Assembly: GCA_016711485.1 (NCBI GenBank)
Contig: JADJSX010000025.1
Span: 1-64,000 of the forward strand
Source: Leptospiraceae bacterium
Lineage (GTDB): Bacteria > Spirochaetota > Leptospiria > Leptospirales > Leptospiraceae
Direction: 5' to 3'
Length of the DNA: 64,000 nt
The notes beneath the pieces are model-generated. The model was not told where the DNA came from, made no database searches, and saw only the letters and a program-made list of their open reading frames with translations. Every line of letters begins with the position of its first letter. Positions within the stretch are counted from its first letter, which is position 1. The translations under genes were made by a program, and so were the position numbers. Below are positions 26,823-34,984 of the stretch, piece after piece.

Positions 26823-27168
26823 AATTATCGCACTCCATAATTTCCGGAAAGAAGCAAAGCGGCTAATTAAGAAATACCACTCATTAAAAGAAGAACTATC
26901 CTTACTTGAATCTGAATTACGCCAAAATCCTCATCTTGGAGTTGAACTTAAAAAAAATACATACAAAATCAGATTGGCAGTAAAAAGTAAAGGAAAGGGA
27001 AAAAGTGGAGGCTTACGAGTGATTACCCATATCGAAATTGAATTCGAAGTTGATTCAAGAAAAGCGACTAAGGTGTATTTACTTTCTATTTATGACAAGT
27101 CAGAATACGAAAATATTTCAGATAACTTTCTAGCTTCCTTATTAAAAGAAGCTTCGGAAGAAGACTAA
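26812..27168 (+). CDS. RelE/ParE-family toxin
   Basis: A 118-aa basic protein with the pattern FRKEAKRLIKKYHSLKEEL, a Gly/Lys-rich loop KSKGKGKSGGLRVITHI and VYLLSIYDKSEYENIS, typical of RelE/ParE-superfamily toxins of the type that meets an SGKTTAVVIP-type antitoxin. These usually cleave ribosome-bound mRNA or, in ParE, block gyrase; which applies here cannot be told from the sequence. The frame is intact and follows the antitoxin with an 11-bp overlap. Confidence 0.78.
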   Translation: MSVEIIALHNFRKEAKRLIKKYHSLKEELSLLESELRQNPHLGVELKKNTYKIRLAVKSKGKGKSGGLRVITHIEIEFEVDSRKATKVYLLSIYDKSEYENISDNFLASLLKEASEED

Positions 27169-27176
27169 ACCATTCC

Positions 27177-27310
27177 AAGTCCAAAGAAACATAGCCTTCT
27201 GATTTTTATTTGTCGCCTTATTTTAATAAGCTTTGAGGTTTTTCGAGTAACGAGTGGTTTAAACCACTCGTTACTCGAATGACTGTTCAGTGGGTAGCTA
27301 CCCACTGCCT
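27177..27310 (+). repeat. Long direct repeat right of RelE-type module
   Basis: It carries another lipoprotein tail copy (SDFYLSPYFNKL in one frame, preceded by a stop), then the palindrome and hairpin. It has diverged slightly from the left copy. Confidence 0.85.
27243..27278. repeat. Perfect 36-bp palindrome, copy 2
   Basis: The same 36 bp as 26454-26489. A second perfect palindrome of 20 bp (CAGTGGGTAGCTACCCACTG, 27288-27307) follows. Confidence 0.9.
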
Positions 27311-27324
27311 AGGACGACCCATTG

Positions 27325-28359
27325 TTAAAAACTAAACTTCCACCCAAGCTCAAATCCATTTTCCATGTTGCCATTAGCCGCTCTCCTTTGTTTAGAAATT
27401 TGAAAATCAAAAGAAGTTGTTTTCACTTCTGCGGGTTTGGAATAATTATGAAAAAAATAAGCGTCGATTATATTGAATAGATAAAGTCCTCCAAGACCTA
27501 ATAGATAATTTCTCCCCGTCGCATAGCTGGCATTCATATTTTCGCGGTTTTGAATTGCTTGGATACCGATTAGTAAACCCAATGAACTATCAGCGTTAGG
27601 CGAACTGGCTGAAAGAATTCCTATATTTAAAAAATTCTTATAATCATTTTCTGCACTGGTATTTGATTTTGAATTAATAATGGAAATAACGCCCAAAGGA
27701 ATTAGCAAGAAAGCATAGGAATAAACATGCCAGGCTTTATCTTCTCTTGTCTTTTGTCCCCAACCTGGAATGATTGCAGAACGAAAAGTTATTTTGGTTC
27801 TTTCTGAGAATAAAGGTTTTGGCAGCTCTTTTTTTGGAACCGGCGGAATTACATCTATTTCTTTCCACTCCGACCAAATCTTTTTTCCTTTTAATTCGTG
27901 CGAAGTTCTGTATTGGTATTTTCCAACTTTTAAGACAACGTCTTTTTGTGTGTTTTTTGTCTTAATTGCCTTGGCAAGTTTTTTAGCAGGTGTTTCGATT
28001 TCTAAAAAATAAGTTGTAGCCTTTGGAACTGCTTCCCATTCAAAATGAAAGGAAGCCTCTTTTCCTTCTCCGAGAGAATTATCTTCTATGTCATAATTCT
28101 CCCATTCTCCAAAGACGACATTTCCTTCCTTATCAACTACCCCTATTTTGTAAGTGTATTTTCCTGGAATATTTATGCTGAGTTCGATTTTATTTATTTT
28201 TAGATCTAAGTTCTCTTGGACAATCGTTCCATTTTTATCTTTTAATTGAAATTGATAAGATACCGCACCTTTTACTGACTCCCATTCAACGTTATCCGCT
28301 ATGACTGGAGAAAGAAAAAAAACTGAAACAACAAGGTATAGTTTAATTATCCTCTTCAT
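27325..28359 (-). CDS. Periplasmic protein with DUF5683-like C-terminus
   Basis: A 344-aa protein with a cleavable signal peptide (MKRIIKLYLVVSVFFLSPVIA). The middle part consists of two fibronectin-like segments (VEWESVKGAVSYQFQL, FEWEAVPKATTYFLEI). The C-terminal third has membrane helices and the motif FRSAIIPGWGQ with LGGLYLFNIIDAYF, typical of DUF5683. It is the third gene of a cyclase-FecR operon and overlaps the FecR gene by 17 bp. Its role is unknown; repeated W-x-x-V-x-x-A strands suggest binding of an envelope partner. Confidence 0.7.
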   Translation of the reverse strand: MKRIIKLYLVVSVFFLSPVIADNVEWESVKGAVSYQFQLKDKNGTIVQENLDLKINKIELSINIPGKYTYKIGVVDKEGNVVFGEWENYDIEDNSLGEGKEASFHFEWEAVPKATTYFLEIETPAKKLAKAIKTKNTQKDVVLKVGKYQYRTSHELKGKKIWSEWKEIDVIPPVPKKELPKPLFSERTKITFRSAIIPGWGQKTREDKAWHVYSYAFLLIPLGVISIINSKSNTSAENDYKNFLNIGILSASSPNADSSLGLLIGIQAIQNRENMNASYATGRNYLLGLGGLYLFNIIDAYFFHNYSKPAEVKTTSFDFQISKQRRAANGNMENGFELGWKFSF

Positions 28360-30070
28360 ACTTTACCTCAGAATTAACTTTGGACTTAGGTACATTTAGT
28401 TTCGGAGAAGTTTTTGCTGGAGGGGTAACTTTTGTTTCATTTTTTTCTGGCTCCATTTTTGCAGTTTCTGCTGGTTTGGGAGGAGTGATAGTTTCTACCA
28501 AGACCATCTTTGTATGAAAACTTCGAGTCTCAGAACTAACGCTTTTTCCATCGGATAGTATTCCTTCTACTTTCCAAAAGAACACGCTTTCTTTCTTTAA
28601 GTTTTCTTGTATCGCATAATTATTCTGAGTTTGGATTTTTTTTACGTTGGAAGAAAAATTTGCATCTTCGGAAATGAGTAAGGTATATTTTTGAAAAGAC
28701 TTGTTATCTCCCCAGCCAAAAAGCACTTTATTAGTCGGATCTAATTTTTGTGATTTTGGAGGATTTAACAATTCCAACTTAATTTCATTTTCTTCGTTTT
28801 CAATTTTAAATTTTCCAATATTGGTAAACCTTTCCGGAAAATCTGGATTTTTTTGTATAGCTTTTACTCGATAATAATAGTCTCCTATGTTGGATAATTC
28901 GATACTTAAAATATTAGATTCTGACTCTAATGAATAGTCAATTTTTTCAAATCCAATATTTCTTGAAACTTGAAGAGTGTATTTTTGAATATCGGAAAGA
29001 TTATCCCAAGCAAAATTTATGAGTATTGATTTTTCTCGTAACCGAAAAACGGAATCCTTATCAGGAAACCTTAAATTAAAATCAACGTCTTTTAATACGA
29101 TGAATTTTCTAGACTCCGTCTCAAATTTTGAATTGGGGTTAATAGAAATTACTCTCCAAAAATAAGATCCTACTGGAAAATTAAAACTGATTTTTTTGTC
29201 TTTCGTTATTGATTCTTTGTAAACGGAAGAAAAATCGTTTTGTATACTAATTTGAATTTTATTTACTTCATCCTTGGATGACCAAGACAAAGGAATATCT
29301 AAAGTATCATTTTTTGTAAGAAAAAACTTTAAATTTTCAGGATGACTGAGTATTGAATAGGACTGAATAACAATTGGATTAATATCAATATTAGATTCTT
29401 GTTTTTTTTGATCGGGCGGATTATTGGCTGTAGCCTCATTTTGTTGAGACGAATTTTCTTTTTTTTCTGTTCTAAAAAAACCAAGAAAGGCTTCTTTGAT
29501 TTCGTACGCTATAGAATTTTTATTAACTAGAGCCTCACCTGAGTTTACACTAATTTCAACTGTCCCATTTTTATTTATCTTTAAATTGTATTCTCCGACC
29601 TTTTTAATATCGACTCTCAAATCGCCCGATCGAATTTCCAAAATTGTATCGGTATTTTTTTTGTTTAAGTGAATATTGCCTTTTTGGAGTTCTAGTTTTT
29701 GCGTTTTATCTTGAATATCCACTAGTACCATACTGTTTTCGTCTAAACGAAGCTCGGTTCCATCAGATAATGCAAGCATAGTCATCGAATTAGGATCTGT
29801 TCTCACCAAATCACGCCTAGAAAGCGGTGTTTGATAGTTAACCGTATTCCATACTACATTTTGGCTCCCTTTTTTTTTCACCGAATTTGAAACAAATGAA
29901 ACTTGTCCAATGATTTCGTTTGAGCCCTCGGAAGAACTTCTATTTATTTCAAAATACAAGAGCAAAGAAAAAATAAAAATCCCAAGAAAAATTATAGTCA
30001 ATAAGACGATAGGTTTGTCTAAAAATCTTTTATACTTAAAAAACTTCGAACGTAAGATTGCTGAGTTCAT
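28343..30070 (-). CDS. FecR-domain membrane protein
   Basis: A 575-aa protein with an N-terminal membrane anchor (PIVLLTIIFLGIFIFSLLLYF). Next comes a FecR domain at about residues 45-170 (ALSDGTELRLDENSMVLVDI and LQKGNIHLN), then several fibronectin-like repeats with W-x-VxxI patterns and a Pro/Lys-rich end. In spirochaetes FecR proteins of this kind are envelope scaffolds, possibly peptidoglycan-associated, rather than iron regulators. The ATG at 30070 is chosen, 1 bp after the cyclase stop; an in-frame ATG at 30148 would overlap the cyclase and add a Lys-rich extension. Confidence 0.75.
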   Translation of the reverse strand: MNSAILRSKFFKYKRFLDKPIVLLTIIFLGIFIFSLLLYFEINRSSSEGSNEIIGQVSFVSNSVKKKGSQNVVWNTVNYQTPLSRRDLVRTDPNSMTMLALSDGTELRLDENSMVLVDIQDKTQKLELQKGNIHLNKKNTDTILEIRSGDLRVDIKKVGEYNLKINKNGTVEISVNSGEALVNKNSIAYEIKEAFLGFFRTEKKENSSQQNEATANNPPDQKKQESNIDINPIVIQSYSILSHPENLKFFLTKNDTLDIPLSWSSKDEVNKIQISIQNDFSSVYKESITKDKKISFNFPVGSYFWRVISINPNSKFETESRKFIVLKDVDFNLRFPDKDSVFRLREKSILINFAWDNLSDIQKYTLQVSRNIGFEKIDYSLESESNILSIELSNIGDYYYRVKAIQKNPDFPERFTNIGKFKIENEENEIKLELLNPPKSQKLDPTNKVLFGWGDNKSFQKYTLLISEDANFSSNVKKIQTQNNYAIQENLKKESVFFWKVEGILSDGKSVSSETRSFHTKMVLVETITPPKPAETAKMEPEKNETKVTPPAKTSPKLNVPKSKVNSEVKYEEDN

Positions 30071-30071
30071 T

Positions 30072-32054
30072 TTATTTGTTTTCCGGTTGATTGATAATTT
30101 TGAATTTTTCTTCTTCTTTGTCTCCGGATGAGGCATACGCGGTTTCATCGAATTGTATACCTAACAATTGCCTAACGTCCGTAATTGTATTTGGTCTTTT
30201 TGTATCTGTATCATCAATTCTAGAAATAACAGCATATACAGTTTGAGGTTCTTTTTTGCCTTTCACCATAATCTGTTTCATTTTTTCGACTATGTAAAGA
30301 TCTTTCACTCCTTCGTACATTTGTTCAGTGATAAGAATATCAACTCCAAAGGGCTTTGTAAGTGCCTCCAATCGAGAAGCTAAATTTACAGTATCTCCAA
30401 TGACCGTATATTCTACTCGATTTACAGTTCCAATCTGTCCGGCAATTACAGAGCCATAATTTAATCCGCAACCAATTCGAATGGGAGATTTTTTTTTCTC
30501 TGCCCTTTTATTATTAAATCGAATTAACTGATCTCTCATCATTAAGGCTGAGTTAATTGCGTTTTCAGCTGGATTACCAAGAGTGCTAACAGCACCCCAT
30601 GTGGCAACTATCGCATCGCCTATAAATTTATCCACTACACCAAAGCTCAATTCAATAGGAGACACCATAAAACTAAAATATTCATTTAAAAATTCCACAA
30701 CCTCTTCTGGTGACATTTGCTCTGACATTGCTGTAAAATTACGTATATCGGAAAAAAGAACGGCGCAAGTTCGATTTTCACCTCCTAGTTTTAGGTTGTT
30801 ATTCAAGACTAGATTTACCACTGCAGGATTTACAAATCGACCAAGAGCATCCTTAACCTTTTCTCTTTCTTCTAGACCTTGTCCCATTGCGATAAAATGA
30901 TTTGTTAAAAGTCCAATTTCGTCTTGGGTACTTGACTTGATGTCTATTTTAAAATTCCCGTGGGAAATATTATGTGTTTGTTCCAAAAGTTTTATTACAG
31001 GTTTTGTGATGGTTCTCGCAAATAGAAAGGTAATTAAAAAGGAAACAAAAATAGAAATAACGGAAATATAAATATTTCGTCTTTGAATGTTGTAAACTTC
31101 TTCAAATACAATTTTTTCGGGAACAATAGATATTATCCCCCCATTTATACTTTCTATTTTTTTGAAGCTACCAATAGAATATTCATCATTTTCGAGAAAT
31201 CGGTTTTGTCCATTGCCAATGGGACTTTTAAGCATTTCTTGAACGATAGGTGAAGAAATTAAATTAGATAGAAATAAAACTTTCTCTTTTTCTGGATGTG
31301 CCAATACATTTCCATTTAAATCCACCATAAAAGTTTGAAATGGTCCCCGCTTTTTAAAAGAAGAAAGAATATTATCCGTTTGTAAAATAGAGACTATGAC
31401 TTTTGTTTCTGAATCTGTTTTTTTATAAGGAATTAATACTCCCAAAAACGGAATTGTCTGATCTTTTTTGTTTATATTTACAAGTGAGATAGTATTAATA
31501 ATCGCTCTATCTTTTATTAATTTACTTTCTAAGATTAATTCTTTAAAAAAATTATTCTCTAAATTATTTCTCTGAATAAACTCTTCTTCTTGAATAGATT
31601 GAAGTAGATTCAGTTTATCTTTTGTTAAACTAAATGTTCCTAAAAAAACAATATCTGAGTTCAGTTGAAAAAACATATCCGAAAAAGTTTTCTTATCACC
31701 GCCATTTCCATCTAAAATAAGAGCCATTTGCTTAGATTTCCAGGACATGGACGTTATGTAATTATCAACCGTTATTCCAATTAAATCGACTAATTTGAAG
31801 TTTTCTTCTTTGATATTGTTTTCGCTGTCACTTTTAAAAAAATAGGTAGCAAAGCTAATAATTACAATTGAGGTTAGTGTAATGATTAGGGAGTTAATCC
31901 CCATTAGCTTCAGTTGAAGACTCCAATTTACCCGATACCCTTTTCTTTTATCCACAGCATCTACGTTAATGTTATGCCTGCGTGCGGTATCCTCATATTT
32001 TTTCCTAAAATAATCTTGTAGGTTTTCTGAATTTTCATCTTGGGAAGTTGGCAT
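30072..32054 (-). CDS. Membrane adenylate cyclase with Cache-like sensor and HAMP
   Basis: A 660-aa protein. A first membrane helix lies at about residues 50-72 (INSLIITLTSIVIISFATYFF), followed by a periplasmic Cache-like sensor to about 315, a second helix, a HAMP domain (RTITKPVIKLLEQT) and a class III cyclase domain (about 410-600). Both metal Asp residues (FSDIRNFTAM, KFIGDAIVAT), the adenine-selecting Lys (VDKFIGD) and NLASR are present, so cAMP production is expected. AAGGA lies about 8 bp before the ATG. It heads an operon with the FecR and DUF5683 genes and should couple an envelope signal to cAMP. Confidence 0.85.
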   Translation of the reverse strand: MPTSQDENSENLQDYFRKKYEDTARRHNINVDAVDKRKGYRVNWSLQLKLMGINSLIITLTSIVIISFATYFFKSDSENNIKEENFKLVDLIGITVDNYITSMSWKSKQMALILDGNGGDKKTFSDMFFQLNSDIVFLGTFSLTKDKLNLLQSIQEEEFIQRNNLENNFFKELILESKLIKDRAIINTISLVNINKKDQTIPFLGVLIPYKKTDSETKVIVSILQTDNILSSFKKRGPFQTFMVDLNGNVLAHPEKEKVLFLSNLISSPIVQEMLKSPIGNGQNRFLENDEYSIGSFKKIESINGGIISIVPEKIVFEEVYNIQRRNIYISVISIFVSFLITFLFARTITKPVIKLLEQTHNISHGNFKIDIKSSTQDEIGLLTNHFIAMGQGLEEREKVKDALGRFVNPAVVNLVLNNNLKLGGENRTCAVLFSDIRNFTAMSEQMSPEEVVEFLNEYFSFMVSPIELSFGVVDKFIGDAIVATWGAVSTLGNPAENAINSALMMRDQLIRFNNKRAEKKKSPIRIGCGLNYGSVIAGQIGTVNRVEYTVIGDTVNLASRLEALTKPFGVDILITEQMYEGVKDLYIVEKMKQIMVKGKKEPQTVYAVISRIDDTDTKRPNTITDVRQLLGIQFDETAYASSGDKEEEKFKIINQPENK

Positions 32055-32170
32055 GCAAGGAGTCCTTAATAGGTAATCGCCTAATTCTTAATTTTTAAAA
32101 AATTAAGTCAATGACTAATTAACGCATTAACTTTAAAAACTAATTGTATTCTCTTATCTTGGTCACTGCA

Positions 32171-32298
32171 ATGATTCGAGCTAGAATAGAAGATAACATA
32201 AAAAAGAGGATGAAAAAATTTTATTATCGCTTGAAATTTCTCTATCTGAAGTGATCAATTTTTTTATAGCGAATTTGCCGTTTGAGGATTACATTTAA
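32171..32298 (+). pseudogene. RelB/DinJ-type antitoxin remnant
   Basis: It starts MIRARIEDNIKK, then shifts frame and continues EKILLSLEISLSEVINFFIA and NLPFEDYI with a stop at 32298. This is the pattern of RelB/DinJ antitoxins (ribbon-helix-helix). One frameshift lies near 32208-32215. No toxin gene follows. Confidence 0.65.
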
Positions 32299-32324
32299 GT
32301 AGAATTTTTGAGATAGGAGCTATA

Positions 32325-32444
32325 CTAATTATCAAAATATCCATTGTTGTGACAGTCAAACCCTTGGATATTAATTCCATTGCACAATCGTATGCAGTAA
32401 CAAAGAGAAAAAATTTTTTCTGGAATATCAATTGTTGTTTTTAT
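32325..32444 (-). pseudogene. VapB-VapC fusion remnant, copy D
   Basis: On the minus strand the first codons are KTTIDIPEKI, the VapB start with ATG changed to ATA. After about 13 codons another frame reads VTAYDCAMELISKGLTVTTMD then ILII, like the C-terminal part of a PIN-domain VapC. A deletion appears to have joined the beginning of the antitoxin to the end of its toxin. Confidence 0.55.
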
Positions 32445-32610
32445 ATGTATGCATATTTCCAATTTAGAATATTTGTAAATACTAAATTGTATATTTACCA
32501 ATAGTGATAAACGAGTCACTTTTGCGTAACGCTTTTTTTTCTAAGTGAGGGATTCAATTACACCGAAAATTTTGACTTGCTAATATATAAAACTTCCATT
32601 TTATGAAATC
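32445..32610 (+). repeat. Conserved block, second full copy
   Basis: It matches 17711-17876, with the same order: vapB remnant on the left (minus), nucleotidyltransferase module on the right (plus). Confidence 0.65.
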
Positions 32611-32787
32611 ATGCAAACTCTAAAACTCGAAGAGCTAACAAACTTCATAGAAAGTCGAAAAGCAGAAGTTGAAAGTAAAACCCTAGCCAAAGGACGAGAG
32701 CGCTCTTTTCGCCTTAGTTTGCTTGATTCCGAATATGGTATAACAATATTAGCCGCTATCAATTTTTTATTAAAGGTCGAACTATGA
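32611..32787 (+). CDS. Short protein heading second NTase module
   Basis: A 58-codon frame. MQTLKLEELTNFIESRKAE and GRERSFR match the 76-aa protein at 17877, but the C-terminal part (LLDSEYGITILAAINFLLK) differs, so it is a shortened or chimeric homologue. Its stop overlaps the next ATG as ATGA, giving tight translational coupling. It may be functionless except for coupling, or it may still serve as partner of the nucleotidyltransferase. Confidence 0.5.
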   Translation: MQTLKLEELTNFIESRKAEVESKTLAKGRERSFRLSLLDSEYGITILAAINFLLKVEL

Positions 32788-33326
32788 ACGGAGAAATAGT
32801 TGTTATTGAAGATGTTTCCAAAAAGTTGATAGAATATAAAATACCTTTCATGCTTACTGGCTCGATTGCAATGAATTTTTATGTAGAGCCTAGAATGACT
32901 AGAGATATTGATATAGTAGTTTATCTCCAAAAGGAAAATATCTCTGCCATTATGAAAATGTTCGAGAAAGATTATTATATAGATGAAGACTCCGTTCGAA
33001 TGGCTATTGATAATAATCGTATGTTTAATATCGTTCACAATGAGACTGTGACAAAAGTAGATTTTATTTTGCGAAAAAAAACAGAATACCGCTTGATGGA
33101 ATTCGAAAGAAGACAACTTGTCAACTTTGGAAACATTCCTACTTATATCGTTGGTAAAGAAGATTTGATTCTTTCCAAACTGGATTGGATGAAAAACTCT
33201 AAATCCGATATGCAAAAAAAAGATATTTCACTTTTACTTTCTTCTGATTATGATAAAGATTATGTTACAAAGTGGAGCACAGAATTAGGGTTGCAAACAC
33301 TTTTAGAGGAAATAATCAATGGATGA
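32784..33326 (+). CDS. Nucleotidyltransferase (AbiEii/DUF6036-like)
   Basis: A 180-aa nucleotidyltransferase with the motif MLTGSIAMNFY (residues about 28-38) and MTRDIDIVV (D-x-D near 46-48), plus TKVDFIL near 94, which may give the third acidic residue. VGKEDLILSKLDWM in the C-terminal part is typical. Proteins of this type are often the catalytic half of toxin-antitoxin or abortive-infection pairs. It is only distantly related to the one at 18094 although both sit behind similar leader sequences. It overlaps the 81-aa gene downstream by 8 bp. Confidence 0.75.
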   Translation: MNGEIVVIEDVSKKLIEYKIPFMLTGSIAMNFYVEPRMTRDIDIVVYLQKENISAIMKMFEKDYYIDEDSVRMAIDNNRMFNIVHNETVTKVDFILRKKTEYRLMEFERRQLVNFGNIPTYIVGKEDLILSKLDWMKNSKSDMQKKDISLLLSSDYDKDYVTKWSTELGLQTLLEEIING

Positions 33327-33564
33327 CACCTCACCGGCTATTCGTAATTTGCTACGAGAACGATATGCGGCTATGACAGGAGAAGAAAGACTTCTTCTTG
33401 GTTTTAAAAGTTGTGAAACTGCAAAACAAATAGTTCTCTCCTCTTTTCCAAAAGGTTTATCCAAAAAAGAAATCCGCGTTAGGCTTTTCTTGCGTTATTA
33501 TAGTAATGATTTTTCAGATTTAGAAAAGCAAAAGATCGTCAAGCATCTAGATAGTTTGGATTGA
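33319..33564 (+). CDS. Conserved partner of nucleotidyltransferase
   Basis: An 81-aa protein, MDDTSPAIRNLLRERYAAM then GEERLLLGFKSCETAKQIV and LRYYSNDFS. Proteins with M-(S/T)-x-E-E-R-L and FLR-Y-x-x-D-F patterns commonly follow genes of this nucleotidyltransferase type. It overlaps the upstream gene by 8 bp and is probably its cognate partner (antitoxin or substrate adaptor). It is intact. Confidence 0.65.
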   Translation: MDDTSPAIRNLLRERYAAMTGEERLLLGFKSCETAKQIVLSSFPKGLSKKEIRVRLFLRYYSNDFSDLEKQKIVKHLDSLD

Positions 33565-33620
33565 ATGGTGATAAAATTTCGACTTGCTATAATCCCAAAC
33601 ACCTTTTCCGTGGAAACACC

Positions 33621-33651
33621 CAAATTAGGCGATAGCCGCTAGAAAGAAAAT
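33621..33651 (+). repeat. GGCGATAGCCGC repeat, copy 3
   Basis: CAAATTAGGCGATAGCCGC and the following AGAAAGAAAA are the same as the right half of the 67-bp repeats. It ends at the start codon of the broken hydrolase. Confidence 0.75.
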
Positions 33652-33821
33652 GAAATCTGAAAAAACGTATTTTTTCATTCCCGGATATGGCAATTCTGAT
33701 GAAGACCATTGGCAAACTTATTGTCATTGGTGATGCAGGTCATATCAATACGGCAAGTGGTTATGGTAAGTGGGATTTGGGTTTAAGTATTTTGAGAAAT
33801 TTCGATGAAATATCAGTCTGA
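33650..33821 (+). pseudogene. RBBP9/YdeN-type serine hydrolase, internally deleted
   Basis: The first codons MKSEKTYFFIPGYGNSDEDH then WQTYC are the start of an RBBP9-family alpha/beta hydrolase. After a frame break the end of the same family follows: IVIGDAGHINTASGYGKWDL and GLSILRNFDEI, holding the catalytic His. Some 100 codons including the nucleophile Ser are missing. Confidence 0.7.
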
Positions 33822-34223
33822 ATTAAACAAAGGAATATCGCATAATATAGATTTTGCGTCAGTCGGTTTGGAAGCTGAGACTTGTCGAATATGCCACTTT
33901 AATCGCTAACGCGCAGTAGTTGTGAAATATAACTAATTCCAACCTTTGCCCAATGTAAATTGTCCGCAGTCATGCCACTCAACTTCAAGTTCAATATCAC
34001 AGCCACTTTCTTTTTCGATGTAAATACTATTTTAGATAAATATACCAATTCCCAAAAGTAAATTCCTATTTAAAATTGAATACTCTGCTTTTGGGAATTG
34101 GGAATACTCCTTTCTCGAAAAATAGTAGAACTTTTTTATGAGAAGTGGTATATAGATTGAACGACATGACTATAAATGTTTTCTCGTTCTTAGGTAACGT
34201 TAGTCAAACTCAAGGAGAGTAGT
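33822..34223. other. Gap with fragments and a MITE
   Basis: On the minus strand 33933-34031 encodes NSIYIEKESGCDIELEVEWH then DCGQFTLGKGWN and stop, an unidentified C-terminal fragment. A 108-bp MITE lies at 34043-34150. Nothing else was recognised. Confidence 0.5.
34043..34150. mobile_element. 108-bp MITE, copy 1
   Basis: Starts TACCAATTCCC and ends GAGAAGTGGTA, flanked by TA (34041-34042 and 34151-34152). Internal inverted repeats (AATTCCCAAAAG and CTTTTGGGAATT) give a strong hairpin. Same length and ends as 48531-48638. TA duplications suggest mobilisation by a Tc1/mariner (IS630)-type transposase; none is in the window. Confidence 0.85.
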
Positions 34224-34922
34224 ATGGAATCTATCATCGAATCATTTTTACCAATAGTTTTTTTTATTTCCGTTGGATTTATTGGTTTCTCGGTTAATTT
34301 TTATTTTGCGAAACAAAGAAGAGAGAAAATGGAGAACTTAGCCAAGGAGCTTGGTTTAGAGTTTCAAGTCTCTAATCGGGGAAAAACGATATTAGACCAA
34401 GTACCACAAAGTAAACAGGTGGGTCCAAGTTCCCAAGGTGTAATCCAGTTATTGTTTAGTATTTTTTCTGATTGGAAAATAACCGGAAACTATCAAGATA
34501 ATTTTGTCGAGATCTATACGGAAACACGAGGTTCAGGGAAAAATAAGTCTACCTACACGATAATTTTTTTGAAAACGAAACAGCCATGGACCTTTAAAAT
34601 GGAAATAACTCCGCAAGGTGTATTTCAAGGATTATTTATAAAACTTTTTAAGATGGAAGATATTCAAGTTGGGGATGAAAAGTTTGACAAAAGATTTGTG
34701 ATTAAAGGAGATAATCCAGAAGAAATTAAAAAATTATGCAAAGATCGATCTGTTCAAGAGTCAATTTATAAACTGATGGATGAAGCTGAATATCGGATTG
34801 TACACAATGGAATCTATTTTGAAAAGCTTGGGGTAATTACGGATAGCCTTTTTTATAAACAGAAATTTGAGAAAATGAATTCGACTTGTAGTAAAATATT
34901 TTCTGAGGGGTCAGTCTTTTGA
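34224..34922 (+). CDS. Membrane-anchored protein, duplicate copy 2
   Basis: Near-identical paralogue of the 232-aa protein at 19967: about ten residue differences, among them W-T for L-A in the KQP segment. The same membrane helix, AAGGAG Shine-Dalgarno (34212-34217) and stop are kept. The duplicated stretch is bounded closely by the Shine-Dalgarno and the stop codon. Both copies are intact, and in both a CKK-type lipoprotein with related leader lies next to it (18663 upstream in one, 34985 downstream in the other), hinting that the original unit was larger. Function is unknown. Confidence 0.75.
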   Translation: MESIIESFLPIVFFISVGFIGFSVNFYFAKQRREKMENLAKELGLEFQVSNRGKTILDQVPQSKQVGPSSQGVIQLLFSIFSDWKITGNYQDNFVEIYTETRGSGKNKSTYTIIFLKTKQPWTFKMEITPQGVFQGLFIKLFKMEDIQVGDEKFDKRFVIKGDNPEEIKKLCKDRSVQESIYKLMDEAEYRIVHNGIYFEKLGVITDSLFYKQKFEKMNSTCSKIFSEGSVF

Positions 34923-34984
34923 ATCCATTTAATGAGGTAGAAAGTTTTCACCTTCAGAAAGAAACTTATAAGCTGATATTATCT

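Noticed and set aside
11957..33651. Integron with attC sites around toxin-antitoxin cassettes
   Set aside because: The repeats are not in tandem order, lack convincing paired core sites (GTTRRRY type), and no integrase gene is present.
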